Of a stretch of DNA of 64,000 bases, positions 15,579 to 24,006 are shown in pieces. Source of the DNA: JACKNG01 sp040220855 (lineage in GTDB: Bacteria > Pseudomonadota > Gammaproteobacteria > Ga0077536); the NCBI GenBank assembly GCA_040220855.1, contig JAVJVZ010000042.1, positions 33,593 through 97,592 of the forward strand, written 5' to 3'. Under the pieces are notes generated by a model, which searched no databases, was not told the origin of the DNA, and saw nothing but the letters and a program-made list of their open reading frames with translations. Every line of letters starts with the position of its first letter. Within the stretch, counting starts at the first letter, position 1. Made by a program: the position numbers and the translations under genes.

Positions 15579-17861
15579 CTACATCTGGAATTCGAGCCCG
15601 ACGAACCAGGTGCGGTCGAGCCCCGGCCGGGCGCCGTGCGGCTGGCGCGAGACGATGTACTCGGCGTCGAACACGTTCTGGATACCGGCATAGGCCTTGA
15701 GGCGCTCTTCGAGCATGACCCAGCCACCGAGATCGACCACCTCGTAGGCATCGGTCTCGCCGAAGCGTGCGTCCGGCTGGCCCAGGCCGTTCAGCTCGAC
15801 GTCGACGTTGTTGGCACTGGTGTAGGTGTCGTCGACGATCATTGCGTTGACCGACAGGCCCCAGCGCGCGAAGTCGAGCCGCGAGCCGATGTTCAGCTGG
15901 TACTCCGGGATGTAGGGGACTTCGTTGCCGTCGCGGCCGAAGCTGAAGATCGATTCCGGATCGGTCGACACCGCATCGTTCTGCTGGGTGGCGTCGGTCC
16001 AGGTGAAGGCGACATGGTAGGTGTTGGAGAAGGACCAGCCCTGGGCGCGACCGAGATCGAAGGCGCCGGAGAGCTCGAGGCCGTAGGACTCCACTTCGCC
16101 GAAGTTCTCGTCCTGGCCGGTGCCGGTGCCGCCGATGTTGCTGACCACGATGAGATCCTCGAACTCGGTGTAGAAGCCGACCGCCTCGGCGCTGAGGATG
16201 CCGCGGGTGTCGGCGTAGCGTATGCCCAGTTCGTAGCCGATGCTGGTCTCTTCCTCGAGTCCGGCCACGGCGCCACCCGGCGACGGCGGCGAAACGCCGA
16301 AATGAATGCCGGCGAAGGCCTGCCAGGCGTCGCTCAGCTGGTAGCCCGCGCCGAGGCCGCCGGAGAGGAGGTCCATCGATTCGTCGGCGTTGGTGCGCCC
16401 CGGCCGTTTGTCGCGCAGTTCGAGGTCGAGCGTTTCGAAACGGATGCCCGGGGTGAACCACCAGCGCCCGAGTTCGATGCGATCCTGCAGCCACAGCGCT
16501 ACCGCCTCGACTTCGGCCTCGCGATTGTCCTGGCTGCCGGGTGCGCCGCGCGTCACGCCGCTGATGGCGCCGCTGTTGGTCTGCGCGTAGACGTCCTGCT
16601 TCTGGAAGCGGTCCTCGAGGTCGGTGTGGTAGCGCACGCCGAAGGTCAGCGCATGCGCGAGTTCAGCGGTAGCGAAGCGCAGCACGCCCTCGGACTGGAC
16701 ACCGTAGGAGTAGTACTCGCGGTCGTTGGCACGCACGCGCAGGTCGCAGGCGAGGTTGCCGCGCAGGCAGGCGAGGCCGTCGCCCGGCATCACCGCGGCG
16801 GCGCCGGCGAGCGCGGCCGAGAGGTCGAGGTTCTGGCCGCTGCCACCGATGTCGCGGATGTCGTTCAACTTGTACCAGTTGCGCGCGAACTTGTTGTAGT
16901 AGGCGGTGGTGACGAGGTCGAAGTTGTCGCTTGGCGAGATGAAGTGGCGCAGGTAGCTGCGATGGTGCTCGGTGGTGATGTTGTCGAAGCGCGAGGCGCT
17001 GTAGCGACGATTGGGATCGTCGCGGAAGTCGCGCGTGGCGAGGCCGAGATACGTCTCGTCGGCGTTGCGCTCGGTGAAGCCGTACTTGAATTCGATGCGC
17101 TGGTAGACCGGTGAGGCGGGCTCCCAGAACAGTTTCACCATCGGCTCGATGTTCTCGAAGCCGGTCTCGCCGGTGCGGTTGAAGCCGGGTGCACTGTCGA
17201 TGGTCTTGAAGCCGTCGGTGTCGCGCAGGTAGAACTCGGCGAGGTAGCCGACGCGGCCGCCGGCGAGGTCGACCGTGCCGCCGTGATAGGCGTGGGTACG
17301 GTACTCGTCGTCGTCGCCGTACTGTGCGCGCAGGTAGGTCTGGCGCGTTTCCGGAATGGGCGTCGACAGGTAATTGATGGTGCCGCCGGTGGTGTGCGGA
17401 CCGTACTTGATCTGGCTCGAACCCTTCAGCACCTCGATACCGGCCATGCGGCCGGTGGTCGGCGAGTAGTAGGCGGACGGCGCGGCGTAGGGGGCCGGTG
17501 CGGCGAGGATGCCGTCCTCCATCAGCGTGACCTTGGCGCTGCGCGAGGTATCGACGCCGCGCAGCGAGATGTTCGGGAACAGGCCGTAGCCGTCCTCCTC
17601 GCGCACGTACACGCCGGGTACGCGGCGCAGCGCGCGGTTGACGTCGTCGTAGGCGAGCTCGCGGATGTCGCGCGTGTCGACGACGTGCGCCGAGCCCGGA
17701 ATGTCGTAGACCTTTTCGCGCTGGCCGATGACCAGCACCTGGTCGAGCACGCCGCGGCTGCCGGTGGCGGAGTCGTCGCTGGCGGCGGCTGCGTCGAGTG
17801 GAAACGCGCAGGCCAGCAGCAGCGCGCTGGCGAGCGGGCGATGGGAGGTAGGCGACTGCAT
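15579..17861 (-). CDS. TonB-dependent receptor, FecA-like
   Basis: A 760-residue outer-membrane receptor. A signal peptide (about 1-25) is followed by a TonB-box-like segment ('DQVLVIGQRE'), a plug domain ('VNRALRRVPGVYV', 'ISLRGVDTSRS', 'VLKGSSQIKYGPHTTGG') and a 22-strand barrel ending in an aromatic-rich last strand ('TWFVGLEFQM'). The plug pattern is closest to Fe(III)-dicitrate receptors of the FecA type, without the N-terminal signalling domain. It would import an iron or other metal chelate powered by TonB. The start at 17861 has GGAG about 9 nt upstream. The intergenic region contains half of a Fur-box-like sequence at 17921-17931. Downstream lie the di-heme peroxidase and epoxide hydrolase. 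Confidence 0.88.
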   Translation of the reverse strand: MQSPTSHRPLASALLLACAFPLDAAAASDDSATGSRGVLDQVLVIGQREKVYDIPGSAHVVDTRDIRELAYDDVNRALRRVPGVYVREEDGYGLFPNISLRGVDTSRSAKVTLMEDGILAAPAPYAAPSAYYSPTTGRMAGIEVLKGSSQIKYGPHTTGGTINYLSTPIPETRQTYLRAQYGDDDEYRTHAYHGGTVDLAGGRVGYLAEFYLRDTDGFKTIDSAPGFNRTGETGFENIEPMVKLFWEPASPVYQRIEFKYGFTERNADETYLGLATRDFRDDPNRRYSASRFDNITTEHHRSYLRHFISPSDNFDLVTTAYYNKFARNWYKLNDIRDIGGSGQNLDLSAALAGAAAVMPGDGLACLRGNLACDLRVRANDREYYSYGVQSEGVLRFATAELAHALTFGVRYHTDLEDRFQKQDVYAQTNSGAISGVTRGAPGSQDNREAEVEAVALWLQDRIELGRWWFTPGIRFETLDLELRDKRPGRTNADESMDLLSGGLGAGYQLSDAWQAFAGIHFGVSPPSPGGAVAGLEEETSIGYELGIRYADTRGILSAEAVGFYTEFEDLIVVSNIGGTGTGQDENFGEVESYGLELSGAFDLGRAQGWSFSNTYHVAFTWTDATQQNDAVSTDPESIFSFGRDGNEVPYIPEYQLNIGSRLDFARWGLSVNAMIVDDTYTSANNVDVELNGLGQPDARFGETDAYEVVDLGGWVMLEERLKAYAGIQNVFDAEYIVSRQPHGARPGLDRTWFVGLEFQM

Positions 17862-17979
17862 CGAGAAAGCTCCAGTGCGAGGGGGCGGCGCAGGGCCGCA
17901 AAGCGGACGCGATGTTAGTCGTAATGAGAACGCGGCGCAATTACATTTCGACAAATATTCCACGTTCGATGTCGTTGTT

Positions 17980-17995
17980 GTTGCGCCACCGCAAC
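17980..17995. promoter_or_regulatory. Palindrome GTTGCG/CGCAAC in the divergent region
   Basis: Perfect 6-bp arms with a 4-bp spacer in the 185-bp region between the receptor gene and the divergent CoA-transferase gene. A dimeric repressor could bind it; no regulator gene lies nearby. Confidence 0.3.
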
Positions 17996-18046
17996 GCGGT
18001 ACTCGCGCATGGCCGCGGCGAACGGCGCATGTGACAATTTCGCGCC

Positions 18047-19273
18047 ATGCACGACCCGACCGCCAACGACCTTCCCCTTGCCGGCATCCGCGTCCTCGAT
18101 CTCACCAGCGTGTTGTTCGGTCCCTACACCACCCAGATGCTCGGCGATCTCGGCGCCGACGTGATCAAGGTCGAAGCGCCCGAGGGGGACGTCACCCGCG
18201 CCATCGGGCCGGCGCGCCACCCCGGCATGGCCGCGGCCTTTCTCGGTTGCAATCGCAACAAGCGCAGCGTGGTGCTCGACTTGAAGCGCGCGCCGGCGCG
18301 CGAAGCGCTGTGGCGGCTGGTCGACGGCGCCGACGTCTTCGTGCACAACATCCGCCCGCACAAGGTGGCCGCGCTCGGCTTCACGCCGGGCGCCGTGCTG
18401 GCGCGCAAGCCGGACATCGTCTACGGCGCGCTGCACGGTTACCTCGAGGAGGGGCCGTATGCCGGTCGCCCCGCCTACGACGACGTCATCCAGGGCGAGT
18501 GCGGTGTCGCGCACACCTTCGCGCTGCGCGACGGCGTGCCGGCGCTGGCGCCGACCGTGATCGCCGACAAGAGTGCCGGGCTGGTCGCCGCCACCGCGCT
18601 GACCGCGGCGCTGGTCAAGCGCTGGCGCCGCGGCCGTGGTGTCTACGTCGAGGTCGGCATGTTCGAGGCGATGGCGGCCTATACCCTGGTCGAGCACCAG
18701 TTCGGCGCGAGCTTCGTACCCGCGGAAGGCCCGGCCGGTTACTCGCGCGTGATCTCGCCCGAGCGACGACCCTACCGGACCCGCGACGGCTACCTGTGCA
18801 TGCTCGCCTATACCGATCGCCAGTGGCGCGCCTTCTGGGAACTCGCCGGTGATCCGGCGCGTGCCGAGGACGCGCGCTTCGCGACGATGTCAGAGCGCAC
18901 CCGCAACGTCGATGCGCTCTATGCAGCCGCTGGCGCCGCGCTCGCCACGCGCGGTACCGAGGAATGGCTGGCGCTGCTTTCCGCCGCCGAGATCCCGTGC
19001 GGGCGCATCAATACCTTCGCCGACCTGCGTGCCGATGCCCACCTCGACGCCATCGGCTTCTTCCGCCCGCTCACACACCCGAGCGAAGGGGCGCTCGAGG
19101 TGCCCGATCCGGGGGTGCGCTTCGATCGCGCCGCGCTGCCGCTGCGCCACGCGCAGCCGACGCTGGGTGCGGACGGCGCGGCCGTGTTGCGCGAGGCCGG
19201 CCTCGACGACGCTGCCATCGCCGCGGCACTCGGGCCGTGCGGCGCGGATGATTCGCAACCGAACATGAGCTAG
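18047..19273 (+). CDS. CaiB/BaiF family III CoA-transferase
   Basis: A 408-residue family III CoA-transferase. The N-terminal 'VLDLTSVLFGPYTTQMLGDLGADVIKVE' pattern (a Rossmann-like fold binding CoA) and 'NKRSVVLDLK' are characteristic, and the conserved Asp of the catalytic step is in 'PAYDDVIQ'. It transfers CoA between two carboxylic acids in the cytosol; the acids are unknown. No strong ribosome-binding site precedes the ATG. It is followed after 69 bp by an AMACR-like paralogue, suggesting a joint role in acyl-CoA metabolism. Confidence 0.88.
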   Translation: MHDPTANDLPLAGIRVLDLTSVLFGPYTTQMLGDLGADVIKVEAPEGDVTRAIGPARHPGMAAAFLGCNRNKRSVVLDLKRAPAREALWRLVDGADVFVHNIRPHKVAALGFTPGAVLARKPDIVYGALHGYLEEGPYAGRPAYDDVIQGECGVAHTFALRDGVPALAPTVIADKSAGLVAATALTAALVKRWRRGRGVYVEVGMFEAMAAYTLVEHQFGASFVPAEGPAGYSRVISPERRPYRTRDGYLCMLAYTDRQWRAFWELAGDPARAEDARFATMSERTRNVDALYAAAGAALATRGTEEWLALLSAAEIPCGRINTFADLRADAHLDAIGFFRPLTHPSEGALEVPDPGVRFDRAALPLRHAQPTLGADGAAVLREAGLDDAAIAAALGPCGADDSQPNMS

Positions 19274-19342
19274 ATTGCCGACCCGCCCGCGTGCACTTGC
19301 GCGGCATCGAACCAGGTCGACGACGTTCCGAGAGGGGGATAC

Positions 19343-20494
19343 ATGGCTGCAAGCGGACCACTGGTAGGCTACAAGGTAATCGAGCTCGCCGGCATCGGGC
19401 CCAACCCGATGTGCGCGATGATGCTCGCCGACATGGGCGCCGAGGTGGTGCGCGTCGATCGCCTGAGCGATGCCGGGCTCGGCATCAAGGTCGATCCGAA
19501 GTTCGGCCTGCTGAACCGCGGGCGCCGCTCGATCGCGGTCGACCTGAAGTCGCCCGAGGGTGTCGCACTGGTGCTCGACCTGGTCGCCAAGGCCGACGTG
19601 CTCATCGAGGGCTTCCGTCCCGGCGTCACCGAGCGCCTCGGTCTCGGCCCGGAGGAATGCCTCGCGCGCAACCCGAAGCTCGTCTACGGGCGCGTTACCG
19701 GCTGGGGCCAGGACGGCCCGCTGGCCAAGGCTGCAGGCCACGACATCAACTACATCTCGCTGACCGGCGCCGCCTACGCGATCGGCCGCGCCGATCAGCC
19801 TCCGTCACCGCCGCTCAACCTCGTCGGCGATTTCGGTGGTGGCGGCATGCTGCTTGCCCTCGGCGTGGTCGCGGCCCTGCTCGAGGCGCAGAAGTCGGGG
19901 CAGGGGCAGGTCGTCGATGCGGCCATGACCGACGGCGCCGCGGCCCTGATGGCGGCCCTCTACGGCCTGCACGCCTCCGGCTACTGGACCGACCAGCGCC
20001 AGGCCAACGTGCTCGACGGCGGTGCGCACTTCTACAACGCCTACGAGACCAAGGACGGCAAGTTCATCTCGATTGCCTCCATCGAATCGAAGTTCTACCA
20101 GGAATTCCTCGAGCGCACCGGCTTCGAGGACCCGGAGCACGCGGCGCACCGCGACCGTGCGCAATGGGCACCCAATCGCGACAAGATGGCCGCGCTGTTC
20201 AAGACCCGTACGCGCGACGAATGGTGCGAGCTGCTCGAAGGCACCGACGTCTGCTTCGCGCCCATCCTGTCGCTCTCCGAGGCGCCCTCGCACCCGCACA
20301 ACGTCGCCCGCGGCACCTTCGTCGAGTTCGACGGCGTGATGCAGCCGGCGCCGGCGCCGCGTTTCAGCCGCACACCGTCGAAGATCCAGAAAGGTCCCTC
20401 GGCCGACGGCGTCGACACCGAGGCAGTGCTCGGCGACTGGGGCTTCGAAGCCGCCGCGATCGCGAAGCTGCGCGACGGCAAGGTCATCCCCTGA
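19343..20494 (+). CDS. Alpha-methylacyl-CoA racemase-like CoA-transferase family protein
   Basis: A 383-residue family III protein whose residues match the racemase branch rather than the transferases: His133 (in AGHDINY), Asp163 (in VGDFGGG) and Glu235 (in YETKDGK) correspond to the His/Asp/Glu set of 2-methylacyl-CoA racemase. Such enzymes invert the configuration of branched acyl-CoA esters, including steroid and isoprenoid side chains, before beta-oxidation. A GAGAGGGGG ribosome-binding site precedes the ATG. It leads a run with the methyltransferase and di-iron protein genes, separated by very short gaps. Confidence 0.86.
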   Translation: MAASGPLVGYKVIELAGIGPNPMCAMMLADMGAEVVRVDRLSDAGLGIKVDPKFGLLNRGRRSIAVDLKSPEGVALVLDLVAKADVLIEGFRPGVTERLGLGPEECLARNPKLVYGRVTGWGQDGPLAKAAGHDINYISLTGAAYAIGRADQPPSPPLNLVGDFGGGGMLLALGVVAALLEAQKSGQGQVVDAAMTDGAAALMAALYGLHASGYWTDQRQANVLDGGAHFYNAYETKDGKFISIASIESKFYQEFLERTGFEDPEHAAHRDRAQWAPNRDKMAALFKTRTRDEWCELLEGTDVCFAPILSLSEAPSHPHNVARGTFVEFDGVMQPAPAPRFSRTPSKIQKGPSADGVDTEAVLGDWGFEAAAIAKLRDGKVIP

Positions 20495-20601
20495 GCACCC
20501 ACCCGGCGTCGCCGCCTGTCGCGGCCGACGCCGCGGCCGCGCACACGGACGCCGCCGGCACCCGGACCACGACCGGCGGCGACCTGCCCACGCCGAGCGC
20601 C

Positions 20602-21492
20602 ATGCTCGCGTGGTCCGAAGCCGGCGCGTTGTGCGCAGCCGACCCGGCACGACCGGGTGAGTGCTGCGCCTGGTACCACCGGCCGTGGCCGTTGTTCCGC
20701 GCGCTCGGCCTGGTCTCGAGCGCGGCCCTGCACCAGCACGCGCTGGGAGTATCGCTGGCTGCCGCCGCGCGTGCCGGGGCGCAGCGGGTGCTGGTGTGCG
20801 GCAGTGCCGACGAGGCCCTGCCTGCGCTCGTGGTTGCGGCCTTCGCCGCGGCCGGCGTTGAACCCGCACTCAGCATGCTCGATCGATGTCGCACGCCGCT
20901 GCGGCTCGGCGCGCAGTACGCAGCGCATCACGGCATCGCGCTCGAGACCTGCCACGCCGACATTCTCGAGTTCGAGCATCGCGCGGCCTTCGACCTCGTC
21001 TGCACGCATGCCTTTCTCGGCTACTTCGACCCGGCAGCGCGCGCGCAGCTGCTGGCACGTTGGTACGCCCTGTTGCGCCCCGGTGGCGTGGTCGTCACCA
21101 CGCAGCGGCTGCGCGCCATCGGCGACGGCCGCCTGGTGGGTTTCGACGCCGCCCAGCGTGCCGACTTCGTTGCTCGCGCGCGTGCCGCGTGGGCAGCGCT
21201 GGGGCCGGCCGCTCGCGCGGCACTGCCGGACATCGACGACGCCACCGTGGCCACCGCTGCCGCGGGCTTCGCCGCGCGCTTCGCGAGCCACCCGGCGGGT
21301 GACGCGGCGCATCTCGCCGCCGCCTTCACGCGCGCGGGCTTCGTGCTCGACACCTTCGCGGTGATCGCGGGGCCGGCGCCCGCCGCCGGCGACAGCGCAC
21401 CATCGGTGCCGGGCGCCGGCGCCTACGCGCAGGTCGTGGCGCGGCGGCCGCGACGACCGTGCTCGCGGCCCATCGTCCCCGTGCCGTGGTGA
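20602..21492 (+). CDS. Class I SAM-dependent methyltransferase
   Basis: A 296-residue protein (from the first ATG) with a Rossmann methyltransferase core: 'VLVCGSAD' in place of motif I, 'SMLDRC' with the ribose-binding Asp, 'CHADILEF', 'DLVCTHAFLGYF' and the motif-III strand 'LLRPGGVVVTTQRL'. The glycine loop is degenerate, so activity is not certain. The start is uncertain: the open frame runs back to the AMACR stop (20491), but that upstream stretch is Ala/Pro-rich and has no ATG or GTG. It ends 9 bp before the di-iron protein gene, so the three genes from 19343 probably form an operon. The substrate is unknown. Confidence 0.7.
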   Translation: MLAWSEAGALCAADPARPGECCAWYHRPWPLFRALGLVSSAALHQHALGVSLAAAARAGAQRVLVCGSADEALPALVVAAFAAAGVEPALSMLDRCRTPLRLGAQYAAHHGIALETCHADILEFEHRAAFDLVCTHAFLGYFDPAARAQLLARWYALLRPGGVVVTTQRLRAIGDGRLVGFDAAQRADFVARARAAWAALGPAARAALPDIDDATVATAAAGFAARFASHPAGDAAHLAAAFTRAGFVLDTFAVIAGPAPAAGDSAPSVPGAGAYAQVVARRPRRPCSRPIVPVPW

Positions 21493-21501
21493 GGTTCAGA
21501 C

Positions 21502-22308
21502 GTGCCTGAGCGTGCCATTGCACCGAGCGCCGAACTGCGCCGGCTGGTCGCGCGCAATGCGCCGCTCTGGGCGGGTGAGGCCGAGGTCGTGCGCAGCTAC
21601 TTCGACGGTCCCACGCGCAGCCGGGAACGGGATCGTGAATGGGTGCTGCGGCAGCTGTACAAGGAATACTGGGATGGCATCGTGCCGCCGCTGGCGGCGC
21701 TCGGTCGCCTGGTGCCGGCACTCGAGCAAGGCGTGGCGCGTGCCGAACTCGTCGCCGCTGCCGACGTGCTCGCCGAGGAGGTGCGTCACTATGCCCTTTT
21801 CGCCGACCTCTACGAGCGGCTCGGCGGCGCTGCGCCGGCGCCGGAGGCGCTGCGCGCGCGCGGCGCGTGGGCGGAGAACGATGCCCTGATGGCATTACGC
21901 GCACGCCACCGCGAGCAGCACGGCGCCCTCGGGGTGCGCGCCTACCGTTTCACCGAGGGCGGTTACTGCACCCTGTTCAGCGAGGGTATGCGCCTCGCCG
22001 GTCGCGGTGGTGACGACGATGCCATTGCCGCGGTGTGCGCGGCGATCCACGACGACGAGTTCGAGCACATGCTGCTCGGTGTCGTCGACCTCGACGACGA
22101 CAGCCTCGACGGCGCCGGCTGGGCGTTGCTCGGCGAGCTCACCACGGCGCAACTCGCGTTACGCATCGAGATGCGCAACGCGCAGTTCGGCTATCCCTTG
22201 TCGCGCGAGCGGGTAGCGGCATTGCGCGGCGGCGCGGCGGCGCCGCTCGCGTTCGATTACGCACGCGCGACGGCGCTACGCGCGGCGCGCGCTCAACACA
22301 CCCGGTAG
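21502..22308 (+). CDS. Ferritin-like di-iron protein
   Basis: A 268-residue, mainly helical protein that I assign by its metal ligands rather than by a recognised family: Glu55, Glu93xxHis96, Glu152 and Glu186xxHis189 have the order E, ExxH, E, ExxH of di-iron carboxylate oxygenases and ferritin-like proteins. GTG start with a GAGG about 10 nt upstream and a 9-bp gap to the methyltransferase stop. No signal peptide. Together with the racemase-like and methyltransferase genes it suggests oxidative modification of a small molecule or acyl chain. Its 3' end overlaps the convergent enolase-superfamily gene by 16 bp. Confidence 0.68.
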   Translation: MPERAIAPSAELRRLVARNAPLWAGEAEVVRSYFDGPTRSRERDREWVLRQLYKEYWDGIVPPLAALGRLVPALEQGVARAELVAAADVLAEEVRHYALFADLYERLGGAAPAPEALRARGAWAENDALMALRARHREQHGALGVRAYRFTEGGYCTLFSEGMRLAGRGGDDDAIAAVCAAIHDDEFEHMLLGVVDLDDDSLDGAGWALLGELTTAQLALRIEMRNAQFGYPLSRERVAALRGGAAAPLAFDYARATALRAARAQHTR

Positions 22309-23384
22309 CGCGACACCGCCGCTTCGTCCCAGGCGAGCCCGGCGCCGGGACGGTCGGGCACCTCGGCGTGGCCGTCGCGGACAAGCAGCGGTTGCTGCAG
22401 TATCGGCGCCGCCCAATCCATGAACTCGAGGTAGTGCGCGGTGGGCGAGGCGGCCAGCAGATGGACGCTGAACTCGGGAAACAGGTGACTGGACAAGGGC
22501 AGGTCGTGCAATGCGGCGAGCGACGCTGCGCGCAGCCAGCCACTGACGCCGCCGATGCGCTGCACGTCGGGCATGTAGAGATCCGCGGCGCCGGCGGCGA
22601 CCGCGAGATCCATTTCGCTCGGGCCACGCAGGTTCTCGCCGAGCTGGACCGGTGTGCGCACGGCCGCGCGGATGCGCGCGGCACTCCGCCAGTCGTCATG
22701 GCGCACCGGCTCTTCGAACCAGTACAGGCCTTCATCGTCGAGCGCACGGCAGCGCGCCAGCGCTTCGTGGGCGTCGAGCGCCTGGTTGAAGTCGCTCATC
22801 ACCCGCAGCGTGTCCGGCAGTCGTCCGCGCACGGCGCGTACCGCGGCAAGATCGCCGGCGAACCCGGGGCGCCCGAGGCGCAGCTTCACGGCGCTGTAAC
22901 CGCCCTCGTCGACGAGGGCCTCGGCCTCGTCGCCGAGTCGTGCAGGATCGCCCACCCACAGGCCGCAGGAGTTGTAGGCCGGTACACGTGCGGTGGCGGC
23001 GCCGAGGAGCCGCGCGAGCGGCATGCCGGCAACCTGCGCGTGCGCGTCCCAGGCAGCCATGTCGATGGCGGCGAGCGCCTGGCCGAGCGCGCCATGGGTG
23101 TCCTGCAGCGTGAGCCGCCGGCGCAGCGACGCATCGAGCGCGAGCGGGGCGGCATCGTGTTCGACGACGAGATCGTCGAGCGCCGCGAGCGTGGCCACGG
23201 TCGGGGCCAGCATGGTGCGGGTGAAGGCGAACAGGTAGGCGCGGCCGGTGATGCCGGCGTCGGTATGGAGATCGACCAGAACCAATGGCGCGCCGTCGAT
23301 GCCGCCGCTGCCGGTGACCGGCGCGCGGCGCATCGGCACCAGCACGCCACGGGCCTCGAGGCGACGAATGGTGATTCTGCTCAT
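22293..23384 (-). CDS. Mandelate racemase/muconate lactonizing enzyme family protein
   Basis: A 363-residue enolase-superfamily member. The barrel carries Lys167 (as KxR), metal ligands Asp198, Glu224 and Glu250, Asp273 and His300; the KxR, D/E/E and D/H arrangement is that of the mandelate racemase subgroup, which abstracts a proton alpha to a carboxylate. Dehydration of a sugar acid or racemisation are both possible. The start at 23384 has an AGGAA ribosome-binding site. It is divergent from the Sel1 lipoprotein gene and overlaps the di-iron gene's 3' end by 16 bp. Confidence 0.86.
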   Translation of the reverse strand: MSRITIRRLEARGVLVPMRRAPVTGSGGIDGAPLVLVDLHTDAGITGRAYLFAFTRTMLAPTVATLAALDDLVVEHDAAPLALDASLRRRLTLQDTHGALGQALAAIDMAAWDAHAQVAGMPLARLLGAATARVPAYNSCGLWVGDPARLGDEAEALVDEGGYSAVKLRLGRPGFAGDLAAVRAVRGRLPDTLRVMSDFNQALDAHEALARCRALDDEGLYWFEEPVRHDDWRSAARIRAAVRTPVQLGENLRGPSEMDLAVAAGAADLYMPDVQRIGGVSGWLRAASLAALHDLPLSSHLFPEFSVHLLAASPTAHYLEFMDWAAPILQQPLLVRDGHAEVPDRPGAGLAWDEAAVSRYRVC

Positions 23385-23496
23385 GCGGTGATTCCTGGCG
23401 AGGGGGCGTGGCACATGTGGTACATGATGCACGAAGCGGCCGGTGGCGAGTGTCCGCGGTGCTATCATCGCCGCACCCCGATCACCCGTGCCCGCC

Positions 23497-24006
23497 ATGC
23501 GCCGAACGATTCGCTTCTCGCTATGCTGCCTCGGCGCGCTTGTCCTCGGCGCACTCGCCACCGGCTGCGGCGACACCACCGATGCCGCAGCCGCCTATCG
23601 CGCCGGCGACTTTGCGCGTTCCCTCGCGCTGTACCGCGAACGCGCCGCCGCCGGCGACGTCGATGCCGCCAACGTGGTCGGCATCCATTACTACCTCGGC
23701 CTCGGCGTCGCGCGCGACTACGAGCTGGCCGTGCGCAATTTCCAGCAGGCGGCGCTCGCCAATCACGCCGATGCACAACGTAATCTCGGCCTCATGTACA
23801 TGAATGGCCTCGGCGTGGCGCAGGACAACCAGCGCGCCTACGGCTGGTTCCTGCATGCCTACGAGCAGGGCAACCCGCGCGCGCGGGCCTACGCGAAGTT
23901 CCTTGCCGATAACGTCACGCCGAACGCAGGGCAGAAGATCCACGCGGTGATTGCCGACGAGATCCGCTCGTACGCGCGCGGCGAGCGCAAGCCCGGGGCG
24001 CCGTGA
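23497..24006 (+). CDS. Sel1-repeat lipoprotein
   Basis: A 169-residue protein with a short basic N-terminus, hydrophobic segment and lipobox-like 'LATGC' (Cys24), so likely lipid-anchored. It contains Sel1-like TPR repeats ('GDVDAANVVGIHYYLGLGVARDYELA', 'ANHADAQRNLGLMYMNGLGV'), shown here in pieces; these form helical scaffolds that bind other proteins, often at the cell envelope. The start at 23497 gives the signal peptide; a GTG at 23488 is an alternative. Its stop codon overlaps the amidase GTG start (GTGA). Confidence 0.8.
   Translation: MRRTIRFSLCCLGALVLGALATGCGDTTDAAAAYRAGDFARSLALYRERAAAGDVDAANVVGIHYYLGLGVARDYELAVRNFQQAALANHADAQRNLGLMYMNGLGVAQDNQRAYGWFLHAYEQGNPRARAYAKFLADNVTPNAGQKIHAVIADEIRSYARGERKPGAP

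Noticed and set aside
20491..20601. CTG start and Ala/Pro-rich extension of the methyltransferase
   Set aside because: CTG initiation is rare and the stretch looks like low-complexity non-coding sequence; the ATG at 20602 is kept but remains uncertain.
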